NCBI RefSeq assembly: GCF_002211765.1
Contig: NZ_CP022133.1
Coordinates: 1,984,001 to 2,048,000 of the forward strand
Reading direction: 5' to 3'
DNA: 64,000 nt
Source of the DNA: Idiomarina piscisalsi
GTDB taxonomy: Bacteria > Pseudomonadota > Gammaproteobacteria > Enterobacterales > Alteromonadaceae
Numbering within the stretch: the stretch's first letter is position 1; the number at the start of each line of letters is the position of its first letter. This document shows, piece by piece, positions 41,059 through 49,610 of the stretch. The translations under genes and the position numbers were made by a program. The notes beneath the pieces were generated by a model. The model saw only the letters and a program-made list of their open reading frames with translations. It did no database searches and was not told the origin of the DNA.

Positions 41059-42636
41059 CTACTCCCACTCTATCGTTGCGGGGGGTTTGCCAGAGATGTC
41101 GTAAGTGACGCGGGAGATGCCATTCACTTCATTGATGATTCGGTTAGAAACCTTCTCCAACAGCTCGTAAGGCAGGTGTGCCCAACGCGCGGTCATGAAG
41201 TCGATGGTCTCAACGGCACGAATGGCAATAACCCAGTCGTACTTACGCTGGTCACCCATCACGCCAACTGAGCGTACCGGTAGGAATACGGCAAACGCCT
41301 GGCTCACTTTGTGATACCAGTCTGCATTGTGCAGTTCTTCAATGAAGATTGCATCAGCACGGCGTAGCAGATCACAGTACTCTTTCTTAATCTCACCCAG
41401 TACGCGCACGCCTAAGCCCGGCCCAGGGAACGGATGGCGATACAACATGTTGTATGGCAGACCCAGCTCCAAACCAATTTTGCGCACTTCGTCTTTAAAC
41501 AATTCACGCAATGGCTCAACCAACTTCAAGCGCATGTCTTCAGGCAAGCCACCCACGTTGTGGTGTGACTTAATAACATGTGCCTTACCCGTTTTAGAGC
41601 CCGCTGACTCAATTACGTCAGGATAAATCGTGCCCTGCGCCAGCCAATCGACTTCGGTCAGCTTACCGGCTTCTTCATCAAAAATTTCAATGAAGGTATT
41701 ACCAATAATTTTGCGCTTTTTCTCAGGGTCGTTTTCGCCTTTAAGCGCATCTAAGAAGCGATCTTCAGCGGCAATAGGAAGAATGTTCAGACCGTAATGG
41801 TCGCCAAACATCTCCATGACTTGCTCCGCTTCATTCAAACGCAGCAAACCGTTGTCCACAAAAATACACGTCAGCTGATCGCCAATGGCACGGTGCAGCA
41901 ACATTGCCGTAACCGACGAGTCGACACCGCCAGACAAGCCAAGAATGACCTTATCAGTACCGACTTGCTCACGAATACGCTCTATCGCATCGTCAATAAT
42001 TTTCGCTGGCGTCCATTGCTTTTCACAGCCGCATATACCGCTGACAAAGTGCTCCAGCATACGCATCCCCTGACGTGTATGCGTCACTTCCGGGTGAAAC
42101 TGAACCCCGTAGAATTGGCGCTCTTCGTCCGCCATTGCCGCATAAGGGCAGTAAGAGGTCTTCGCCACGGTATGGAAGCCTTCAGGAATCGCTTCAACTT
42201 TATCACCATGACTCATCCAAACGTCCAATAAAGGCGCGCCGGACTCAGACACTGCGTCTTCAATGGCCTCAAACAGCGGGCTCTTATCCACCAACTCAAT
42301 TTGCGCGTAACCAAACTCACGCTCTAACGAGCATTGAACTGAACCGCCCAACTGGTGCGCCATGGTTTGCATGCCGTAGCAAATACCAAACACGGGTACG
42401 CCCGCTTCAAATACATAGTCTGGCGCACGCGGAGAACCTTCTTCAGCGACGCTTTCCGGACCACCGGAAAGAATAATGCCCTTCGGATTAAAATCCCGAA
42501 TATCGGCTTCGTCTACGTCCCACGCCCACAGCTCACAATAGACGCCAATTTCGCGAATACGGCGGGCTATCAGCTGCGTGTACTGCGAGCCAAAGTCTAA
42601 AATCAATATTCGGTGATCATGGATATCTCTAGTCAT
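41059..42636 (-). CDS. guaA: GMP synthase (glutamine-hydrolysing)
   Basis: Converts XMP to GMP with glutamine and ATP. 525 residues, identical in length to E. coli GuaA. The class I amidotransferase domain has its Cys in GICYGMQ (near 86) and the catalytic His/Glu pair in [10 protein letters not shown]; the ATP pyrophosphatase loop is GLSGGVDSS (near 235). The C-terminal dimerisation domain ends in IEWE, as usual. Second gene of guaBA, 11 bases after guaB. Confidence 0.98.
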   Translation of the reverse strand: MTRDIHDHRILILDFGSQYTQLIARRIREIGVYCELWAWDVDEADIRDFNPKGIILSGGPESVAEEGSPRAPDYVFEAGVPVFGICYGMQTMAHQLGGSVQCSLEREFGYAQIELVDKSPLFEAIEDAVSESGAPLLDVWMSHGDKVEAIPEGFHTVAKTSYCPYAAMADEERQFYGVQFHPEVTHTRQGMRMLEHFVSGICGCEKQWTPAKIIDDAIERIREQVGTDKVILGLSGGVDSSVTAMLLHRAIGDQLTCIFVDNGLLRLNEAEQVMEMFGDHYGLNILPIAAEDRFLDALKGENDPEKKRKIIGNTFIEIFDEEAGKLTEVDWLAQGTIYPDVIESAGSKTGKAHVIKSHHNVGGLPEDMRLKLVEPLRELFKDEVRKIGLELGLPYNMLYRHPFPGPGLGVRVLGEIKKEYCDLLRRADAIFIEELHNADWYHKVSQAFAVFLPVRSVGVMGDQRKYDWVIAIRAVETIDFMTARWAHLPYELLEKVSNRIINEVNGISRVTYDISGKPPATIEWE

Positions 42637-42647
42637 TCGTCATCCTG

Positions 42648-44117
42648 TTAAGAGCTGCGGTAGTTCGGTGCTTCTTTGGTAATATGCACATCGTGTACGT
42701 GTGATTCGCCCATGCCGGCAGCGGTCACTTTTACAAACTGCGGCTTGGTGCGCATGTCTTCAATAGTCGGGCAACCGGTTAAACCCATTGCTGAGCGCAG
42801 ACCGCCCATTTGCTGATGAATAATGGCTGAAATTGGGCCTTTATAAGCAATGCGTCCTTCAATACCTTCCGGTACCAACTTGTCGGCTTCATTACTTTTC
42901 TGGAAGTAGCGGTCAGATGAGCCGTTGCTTTGGTTCATTGCGCCTAAGCTGCCCATGCCACGGTAAGATTTATAGTAGCGGCCCTGGTAAAGCTCAACTT
43001 CACCTGGTGACTCTTCAGTACCTGCCAGCATGCTGCCAACCATAACGCAGTGCGCGCCAGCCGCCAGTGCTTTCGCAATATCGCCAGAGAAGCGAATGCC
43101 ACCATCGGCAATAATAGGAACGCCAGAGCCTTTTAATGCATCAACAGCATCGCTAATGGCACTGATTTGCGGCACACCACAACCCGTAACAATACGCGTT
43201 GTACAAATAGAGCCTGGACCAATGCCTACTTTCACGGCATCGACGCCGGCTTCAACTAAGGCTTTTGCACCTGCTGCTGTCGCGACGTTGCCGGCAATAA
43301 TTTGTAAGTCTGGGTAGTCTTTACGTGTTTGCTTAACGCGGTCTAACACACCTTGTGAGTGACCGTGCGAGGTATCAATGAGCAGGACGTCTACGCCCGC
43401 TTCGACCAGCAGTTTAATGCGCTCTTCGGTACCAGCGCCAACACCAACCGCCGCACCCACACGCAACGAGCCTTTTTCGTCTTTACAGGCGTTCGGTTTG
43501 TTTTCAGCTTTTTCAAAGTCTTTCAGAGTTATCATACCCTTCAGCTTGAAAGCGTCATCCACAACCAGAATCTTCTCAATGCGGTGTTTGTGCATAAGCT
43601 GAAGAATCTCTTCGCTTTGCGCGGTTTCATGCACAGTCACCAGACGATCTTTACCGGTCATGACATGGCGAATCTCTTTCGCATCATCGTCTTCAAAGCG
43701 CGTGTCTCGGCCCGTCACAATACCGACCAGGTCACCGTTTTTCTCAACCACAGGAAAACCCTGAAAGCCGTGCTCAGCAGTCAGTTCATTAATTTCACCA
43801 ATGGTTGTTGTCGGTTGAACCGTAACAGGGTCTGTGACCATGCCACTTTCGTATTTTTTAACCTTACGGACGTGTGCAGCCTGCTGTTCCGGCGTCATGT
43901 TTTTGTGGACAAAACCAATACCACCTTCTTGCGCCAGCGCAATTGCCAATGCCGATTCGGTAACCGTATCCATGGCGGCCGAAACCATTGGAATATTCAT
44001 CGAAATTCCACGCGTTAATTGCGTGCGTAAATCGGCGGTATGGGGGAGAACTTCGGAATGACCGGGAACGAGCAGAACGTCGTCAAAGGTCAAGGCTTCT
44101 TGGGCAATTCGCAGCAT
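42648..44117 (-). CDS. guaB: IMP dehydrogenase
   Basis: NAD-dependent oxidation of IMP to XMP, the committed step to GMP. 489 residues from ATG 44117, matching E. coli GuaB (488), which begins with nearly the same [20 protein letters not shown]. Two CBS domains lie around 95-205 and the catalytic Cys is in [11 protein letters not shown]. The frame extends 22 codons upstream without family support. First gene of guaBA; a large palindromic element lies 91 bases upstream. Confidence 0.98.
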   Translation of the reverse strand: MLRIAQEALTFDDVLLVPGHSEVLPHTADLRTQLTRGISMNIPMVSAAMDTVTESALAIALAQEGGIGFVHKNMTPEQQAAHVRKVKKYESGMVTDPVTVQPTTTIGEINELTAEHGFQGFPVVEKNGDLVGIVTGRDTRFEDDDAKEIRHVMTGKDRLVTVHETAQSEEILQLMHKHRIEKILVVDDAFKLKGMITLKDFEKAENKPNACKDEKGSLRVGAAVGVGAGTEERIKLLVEAGVDVLLIDTSHGHSQGVLDRVKQTRKDYPDLQIIAGNVATAAGAKALVEAGVDAVKVGIGPGSICTTRIVTGCGVPQISAISDAVDALKGSGVPIIADGGIRFSGDIAKALAAGAHCVMVGSMLAGTEESPGEVELYQGRYYKSYRGMGSLGAMNQSNGSSDRYFQKSNEADKLVPEGIEGRIAYKGPISAIIHQQMGGLRSAMGLTGCPTIEDMRTKPQFVKVTAAGMGESHVHDVHITKEAPNYRSS

Positions 44118-44207
44118 GTGCAACACTCCGTGACTGGATTCATGTTGCGGGTGGATTTTACCCGTTTTGCCTGACTGACGCAAGGAAAATTAATGAATGC
44201 TTGGGTA

Positions 44208-44301
44208 TGTACTGCGAATCTGGCCGGACGCCGTAAACCCATCCCTGGGGGCTTATGTAACGCCATCCATGGCGTTACATACCGGCCTGCTCCGCAGTAC
44301 A
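44208..44301. repeat. Long nested palindromic element, copy A
   Basis: 94-bp structure upstream of guaB. Outer arms TGTACTGCG/CGCAGTACA, a symmetric 5-base interior loop, then GGCCGG/CCGGCC. Inside are a CCC/GGG hairpin and ATGTAACGCCAT/ATGGCGTTACAT, a perfect 12-bp stem with only two bases between. Core related to copies B and C. Confidence 0.82.
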
Positions 44302-44333
44302 CTCCCTTAATCGCATTCACTCATTTTCCTGCG

Positions 44334-44699
44334 TTACGGTATCCAACAAACGCCGTCTTTTAGTTGAGGTTTAGGCTCTGGAATAAACTGACAGTTAGAA
44401 ATACCTGTCTTGGCATCCTCTTTTGCTTTTTCATTGTACTTATATATAGCGTCTAGCAGCGCTTGTTCATTGGTAATAGTTTCGCTGCTGTACACCACAT
44501 AGCCTTCCGGGCCGCCGCAGGCTTTTTTACCTACAGGTAATACTTTGCAGCTTTCTACCGTTTGAGCTTTTGGCGTGCCAATCAGCGCTTTTATGTCAGC
44601 CATAGTGACCGGCTCATCAACCTCAGTGCCGTTCGCCGATTGTGCGCTGCTGCAGCCCATAGAAAGTAAACCAACTAAAAGTGTTAAAACTATTTTCAT
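44334..44699 (-). CDS. Small lipoprotein of unknown function
   Basis: 121 residues with lipobox LSMGC (Cys16), so a lipid-anchored envelope protein. The mature part has five cysteines (SCKVLPVGKKACGG, SNCQF, GVCW, plus the lipidated one), suggesting two disulfides. I do not recognise the family. ATG at 44699 follows GGGA; the frame extends 11 codons further. It may share a transcript with the lipoprotein gene upstream, from which a hairpin separates it. Confidence 0.75.
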   Translation of the reverse strand: MKIVLTLLVGLLSMGCSSAQSANGTEVDEPVTMADIKALIGTPKAQTVESCKVLPVGKKACGGPEGYVVYSSETITNEQALLDAIYKYNEKAKEDAKTGISNCQFIPEPKPQLKDGVCWIP

Positions 44700-44719
44700 G
44701 AATGTCCCTTTCTGATTTT

Positions 44720-44746
44720 TAACCTGAGGCATATAGCCCCAGGTTA
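44720..44746 (-). other. Intercistronic hairpin between lipoprotein genes
   Basis: TAACCTGAGGC / GCCCCAGGTTA around ATATA, one mismatch. There is no T run on the minus strand, so it looks like an RNA-stability or attenuation hairpin. Confidence 0.5.
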
Positions 44747-44759
44747 CAAGAGAAGAATG

Positions 44760-45977
44760 TTATAAGCGAGTAAAGGCGACATCGCCCTCGCCGGTAATGG
44801 TTATTGTCATCGTATCACCGTCAATAGCAACACTATCAATGGGTAATGTAGATGCCAGAGTGTCACCACTGGTGTCGACCGTAATATCAAACGTTAAAGT
44901 ACCATTGTCTGCGGAATACTCGTAGGTTCCGTATTCAAGCCCGACTCCACCACCTTCCGCCGTCGCCTGAACGGCTGAGAAAACACCATCGTCACGGAAA
45001 ATAAACAGAACTTCTTCACCAGAGCCATCATTCAATTGCCAGCCACCCACAATACTCGAGGCGCTATCAATTCGAGTAAAGGTTGACTCCAACCCATCCG
45101 TTGAAGGCACTATGACCATGGTAGACTCACCCACGTTAACGGTTACCTCACCGGCATCACTCAACCCCGCATCACCGTTTGTGTCGGCAATAACTTCACC
45201 TGTAAGTTTCCTTAGCTCATAACTATAAGTGCCGTATTCGTAACCGCTTCCGGTATCTACATTCTCTACTTCAATCTCGTAATAGTAGCCGTCATCTCTG
45301 AAGGCTAAGAACACATCGGTAACATCTTCATACTCTTCGTCTCGTTCTGTTTCATACCAAGCCCCAACAATCGACGGTGGCGTCGCTCCCGCCTCTTCAA
45401 GAGTTTCCGATAAATGCGCCACCGCTTCTTCAGCTGTGACCAAGCCATCCACCGAGGTATCTTGGCCTCCATTTGTCACAAAACTTTGTACTGACGCATT
45501 GTTTTCAAACTCTTCCACCGTCACATAAAAATCAATGTCATTGGTTGCCACATCCGCAGCTGTTTCCGAAATGCCAATACCATTGGAAGGATCCTGGTCC
45601 ACATCCAGCGACAATAATAAACGCACCATATTAACAACGGCGTCATCATCAATAGAACTCGCTCCCAATATTTCCACTGGTGTCACCGTAGCCTGCGCAT
45701 CGGTTGCCGGAAACACTAACTCGCCAATAGAAAAGGTGACTTGCTCCCCTTCTTGATATTCGAACTCACCCGCATCATTCGTTGTACCGCTTTGCGTTTC
45801 GGTCTCAAAGTCGACATTACCAACCTCTGCGTCAAGGAAAACACCGATCTCAGTTTGGACCGTACCACCCGTATTATCATCTTCGCCACTGTCCGCCGTA
45901 TTATCGCTCGAGTCCGAGCCACAACCAGACAACACAAAAGCTGCCGCCAATGAAAGTAAAACCAGTTTATTATTCAT
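44760..45977 (-). CDS. Acidic lipoprotein with two tandem C-terminal domains
   Basis: 405 residues, lipobox VLSGC (Cys19), followed by an Asp/Ser/Gly linker. Residues about 45-110 form a small beta domain (GTTNDAGEFEYQEGEQVTFSIG) seen in adhesin-like lipoproteins of marine bacteria. Two similar domains follow, at about 203-303 (SIVGAWYETE, FLAFRDDGYY, YEYGTYSYE) and about 307-404 (SIVGGWQLND, LFIFRDDGVF, LEYGTYEYS), a clear internal duplication with a lipocalin-like look. Function unknown. It is divergent from the DUF5666 lipoprotein gene. Confidence 0.8.
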   Translation of the reverse strand: MNNKLVLLSLAAAFVLSGCGSDSSDNTADSGEDDNTGGTVQTEIGVFLDAEVGNVDFETETQSGTTNDAGEFEYQEGEQVTFSIGELVFPATDAQATVTPVEILGASSIDDDAVVNMVRLLLSLDVDQDPSNGIGISETAADVATNDIDFYVTVEEFENNASVQSFVTNGGQDTSVDGLVTAEEAVAHLSETLEEAGATPPSIVGAWYETERDEEYEDVTDVFLAFRDDGYYYEIEVENVDTGSGYEYGTYSYELRKLTGEVIADTNGDAGLSDAGEVTVNVGESTMVIVPSTDGLESTFTRIDSASSIVGGWQLNDGSGEEVLFIFRDDGVFSAVQATAEGGGVGLEYGTYEYSADNGTLTFDITVDTSGDTLASTLPIDSVAIDGDTMTITITGEGDVAFTRL

Positions 45978-46166
45978 TATTTTTCTCCTTGTATGTGCTG
46001 TTCACTTTTTGAACATAGGCTCTAACTCAGAAAAGCGCAAAGTTTGCTGAAATATTTTGTAACATTTGCATAACGTAGTAGTTACTCAAATTTATCAATG
46101 ACATCGCCGCTGCACTTCATCTACATTGGGTATTACTTAACCAAACGTAATAATGAGGTAATACGC

Positions 46167-47912
46167 ATGCGTTTTAAGCACTCTCTGTTAGTTTTAGCCA
46201 TTGCAGGTGCTCTGTCTGCTTGTGGCGGATCAAGCGACTCATCCACTCCAGACAGTAACACTGGCGGTGACGATACCGGTGGTGACAACACAGGCAGCAC
46301 AACTACCGTTGTCACCGAAGGTGTCATTACCGGTTTTGGTAGTGTGTACGTAAACGGCCAGCGTTATGGCTCTGACAATGCAGCTATTGCCGTTGGTAAC
46401 TCACCGGCTGCAGACGAAGCGCAACTTAGAGTGGGCATGGTAGTCACCGTTGCCGCTTCTGCTTCTGACAATGGCGAAGACCCGGAAGCGGAACAAATTA
46501 CCTATGAAGAGAGTTTACAGGGTCCTGTTGCGTTTATTGACCGAGAAGCTGAACAAATTGAAGTCTTAGGCCAAACGGTTATTTATGATGACTTAACCGA
46601 ATTTGAAGCAACCGACCTAACTACCTTAACCGTTGGCGACTTTGTTGAAATAAGCGGATACGTTAATGAAAACGGCAATTTCTATGCCACATTAGTTGAG
46701 TTGGAAGACGACGAAACGGAAGTAAAACTGAAAGGTAACGTTGCTAATTTAGATACCGACGCTCAAACATTCACATTAGGCGAGTTGACCATCAATTATT
46801 CAACCGCTGAATTTGCTGACATGACGATGGAAGATCTCGCTGACGGGTTATTTGTGAAAGTTGAAGGCGAGACTTTTGACAGCGAGACCATGACTCTTAC
46901 AGCGGACGAAGTTGAAAACAAAGAGCAAAGTGACATTGACGAAAACACCGACGAAGTCACTATTGCCGGCATCGTTAAAAACTACGACGCCGAAGCCGGC
47001 ACTTTCACCGTAAACCAATATAACTTCACCTTAGGCGAAAGTACGGAGTTCGAAGACGGTACTGTCGACACCATGGCTAACGGTATTATTGTGAAAGTTG
47101 AGGCGGCGTTAGATGGCGAACAATTAGTGGCAGAAGAAGTCGAGTTTAAAGCTCGAGATGCGCGCAGCAAAGTGGAAGGGCAAGTGACCGATATTGACAC
47201 AGAAACCATGACCTTTGTGCTCAACGACACAACTTTCACCGTTACCTCAGAAACGCAATATGACGACGAGTCAGATATAGACGAACGCCGTTTCACATTC
47301 GATAACATTGAAGTCAACGATTGGCTGAAAGTGGTTTCCCGCCAGGACGAAGAAGGCAATGCCGTTGCATTGAAAGTGAAGCGCATCAATGAAGAGGCAC
47401 GTGAAGGCGAAGTAAAAGGTCGCGCAGCCGACGTAACCGAGGACGGTATGACGGTTGCCAACGTTGCCGTCACCTTTGATGACAATACTGAGTTTGAAAA
47501 CGACGACGGCAGTCTTTCTTTAGAGCGATTTGTCGCGCTAGCCGGAACTCAAAATGCTGTTATCGTTGAAGTGGAAGGCGAATACATTGACGGCTCACTC
47601 GTTGCCACTGAGGTAGACGTTGAAAACGTGAGCGGAGGTGATGACAACCGCCCTGACAATACCGGCAAAGCCGAGTTCAAAGGTGCGATTGAGTCCATCG
47701 AAGGCGATTTAATTTTCGTGAACGGAAAAGAGCTTCGCTTCACTGGCGATACAGAGTTTGAGCTCAACGACGAAGACGTCGACCTTCAAACGTTTTATAA
47801 CGCCCTCGAAGTTGGCACTGTCATTGAAATAGAAGGTGTTTGGGTAGATGAGACCTACATTGAAGTGAAAGAAGCTGAAGTCGAAAACGAAGAGGACGAC
47901 AGCGAAGAGTAA
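46167..47912 (+). CDS. Acidic lipoprotein with about seven DUF5666-like repeats
   Basis: 581 residues, lipobox ALSAC (Cys19), then a Gly/Asp/Thr linker. The body is built from about seven units of 70-80 residues, each beginning like EGVITGFGSVYVNG or VEGQVTDIDTETMTF and ending near VKVEG...EVE, the DUF5666 pattern. It is extremely acidic and ends in EEDDSEE. Function unknown; an envelope role with divalent cations is a guess from charge alone. The frame opens 23 codons earlier, but ATG at 46167 follows GAGGT and starts the signal peptide. Confidence 0.83.
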   Translation: MRFKHSLLVLAIAGALSACGGSSDSSTPDSNTGGDDTGGDNTGSTTTVVTEGVITGFGSVYVNGQRYGSDNAAIAVGNSPAADEAQLRVGMVVTVAASASDNGEDPEAEQITYEESLQGPVAFIDREAEQIEVLGQTVIYDDLTEFEATDLTTLTVGDFVEISGYVNENGNFYATLVELEDDETEVKLKGNVANLDTDAQTFTLGELTINYSTAEFADMTMEDLADGLFVKVEGETFDSETMTLTADEVENKEQSDIDENTDEVTIAGIVKNYDAEAGTFTVNQYNFTLGESTEFEDGTVDTMANGIIVKVEAALDGEQLVAEEVEFKARDARSKVEGQVTDIDTETMTFVLNDTTFTVTSETQYDDESDIDERRFTFDNIEVNDWLKVVSRQDEEGNAVALKVKRINEEAREGEVKGRAADVTEDGMTVANVAVTFDDNTEFENDDGSLSLERFVALAGTQNAVIVEVEGEYIDGSLVATEVDVENVSGGDDNRPDNTGKAEFKGAIESIEGDLIFVNGKELRFTGDTEFELNDEDVDLQTFYNALEVGTVIEIEGVWVDETYIEVKEAEVENEEDDSEE

Positions 47913-47924
47913 CCGTAAAGCATA

Positions 47925-47954
47925 TGTAGCCTGACGTTATTACGCCAGGCTACA
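47925..47954. repeat. Short palindromic repeat, complete copy
   Basis: TGTAGCCTGACGT and ACGCCAGGCTACA pair over 13 positions with one mismatch around TATT. It sits between convergent lipoprotein genes, 12 bases from each stop, and a TTTT follows on the plus strand, so it probably serves as their terminator. Confidence 0.78.
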
Positions 47955-47966
47955 TTTTAAAGTTAC

Positions 47967-49457
47967 TTACTCGCAAGCGCCCCACTCGGCATCTGCAGAG
48001 CCTTTACATTCTTCTGTGTAAGTACCGTCTTCCTGATACGTGGTTTTCTTGTAATTCCAGCCACCTTCGTTATCAAACTGGCGTTGATACTCAACTTTCA
48101 GGTCGCCTTCCATGACCGTTTTCTTCAAGCTGACATTCGAATAATCCTCTGCCATGGCATTGGCATCCAGAGTATCGTCATAAGACGCATCTAAAGCACC
48201 CAAGTCAACCAAGATAGAATCCAGGTTCAGCTCATCACGGCGTTCAACAAAGTCTTTCATATAGTCGAATTTGCCGAATTCGCTCGTTTCAGTGTTGTAA
48301 GGCACCATATACTGAGCCACTTCGCCCAAACCTTCGGCTTTATCTAACCAGTTCATCACAAACACTGACTTAGTGCTTAAACCACCACAGGTGTCCATGT
48401 TATTCAACACTTCGTACTCGGTGTTCTCGGTTTGCTGGTAACCCACTGTATAGTTAAGGGTCTGAGCGTCATTACAGCTTTCTTCATACGTCGCAACTTC
48501 AATGCGATCCGCATCAATCGTTTTGAAGTAAGAGCTGCGGTTGTAAAAGTCTAATTGCTCACCAATTTGCTCTAAGTCCGAGCTCACTGCGTTGGTTACT
48601 GAGCGTGTTTCTGCGCTCGAGCTCCATTCACCAGCCGCACCCTCGCTTTGCGGTGTAAATACATACTCAATACGAACCCAGCCATCTTCGGTCTTACGAT
48701 AGCTCACGTTAGCCGAAACATCCGGGTTTTCTTCCTCAATTGCCCGCGCTTCTTCCAGGCCTTTCTGCAAGCCCTTTACAATTAACTGCGCCAGCTCGTA
48801 ATTCTCAACATTTCCGGACTCAATATAATCCGCAAAAATATCCTGCTCTGACAGGTTGTAGTGGCTCACGACCTGAGAAATCGCAAAGTCCATTTTTGAC
48901 TGCAAGTCCGCAATTAAGTCTGAGTTCCCCTGAAACTCTTCACACGCCAGGTGCGGGTTGCCATTGCCACGTTCAGGGATTATTTCACTCTTAATTTCGC
49001 TCCACAGAATGGTTGTCAGAGGCGTAATGTTCACTTCCTCAAACTGCTCACCTTGTAATGGCGGAATCGTCATAACATAAGCTTTGCCGACTTCTCCTAA
49101 GTCTTCATCAACAGCCCCGACCGGCACATCAACCACTAACGCGGCATGTGGCAAACAAGCTTTGTCGGCATCTTCTAATTCCAGCGTATACTCACCGTTT
49201 TCACCAGACTCAGCTGACGGTTCATTGGGTTCCTGTTTACCATTTCCGTTAACATCCAAAAACACCGTAGCGCCCTGAATGTAACCATCAATGACTTTAC
49301 CTGACACCGTTGTCGCCGCCGTTGTGTCGCCACCGTCGTTACCACCGCTATTGTCACCGCCGACAGCACCAGAGTCTGAGCTACTATCAGAACCACCACC
49401 GCATGCTGCAAGAGACAATGCCGCCGCCATACTCAGTACAAGGTTTAACTTCTTCAT
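47967..49457 (-). CDS. Lipoprotein of unknown function
   Basis: 496 residues, lipobox SLAAC (Cys19), then a Gly/Asp/Ser linker. Residues about 50-100 (VSGKVIDGYIQGATVFLDVNGNGKQ) match the repeated beta-sandwich start seen in large surface lipoproteins, with a DxNGNG Ca-binding-like loop. The rest is a mixed acidic domain with four or more cysteines that I cannot assign. Convergent with the DUF5666 gene and divergent from the 49611 gene, which shares the segment I/VxGxVIDxxIxxATV. Confidence 0.75.
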   Translation of the reverse strand: MKKLNLVLSMAAALSLAACGGGSDSSSDSGAVGGDNSGGNDGGDTTAATTVSGKVIDGYIQGATVFLDVNGNGKQEPNEPSAESGENGEYTLELEDADKACLPHAALVVDVPVGAVDEDLGEVGKAYVMTIPPLQGEQFEEVNITPLTTILWSEIKSEIIPERGNGNPHLACEEFQGNSDLIADLQSKMDFAISQVVSHYNLSEQDIFADYIESGNVENYELAQLIVKGLQKGLEEARAIEEENPDVSANVSYRKTEDGWVRIEYVFTPQSEGAAGEWSSSAETRSVTNAVSSDLEQIGEQLDFYNRSSYFKTIDADRIEVATYEESCNDAQTLNYTVGYQQTENTEYEVLNNMDTCGGLSTKSVFVMNWLDKAEGLGEVAQYMVPYNTETSEFGKFDYMKDFVERRDELNLDSILVDLGALDASYDDTLDANAMAEDYSNVSLKKTVMEGDLKVEYQRQFDNEGGWNYKKTTYQEDGTYTEECKGSADAEWGACE

Positions 49458-49610
49458 AAAACATCCTGTTCGTTGTTATTTTTACATCGCGCCCAAAGGC
49501 TAAAACAACGTATCAGAGTTTTGTAATTTTGTTAATTTTGTATTTTTTAGAAGAGTTAAAACTGTTAAGGTTATGTAAAGAAATCAATGTAATACAAAAA
49601 GGAAATAATA

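Noticed and set aside
40811..41104. 97-codon frame between the outer-membrane protein gene and guaA
   Set aside because: It runs through the palindromic element and into guaA antisense, with no coding character.
43359..44018. 219-codon open frame antisense to guaB
   Set aside because: guaB is certain on the other strand; the frame has no recognisable domain and is a by-product of codon use.
40060..44301. Long palindromes as insertion sequences
   Set aside because: None encodes a transposase and no clear target-site duplication is visible at the arm ends; called repeats only.
46982..47485. 167-codon open frame antisense to the DUF5666 lipoprotein gene
   Set aside because: Ser/Thr-rich low-complexity translation produced by the acidic repeats on the real strand.
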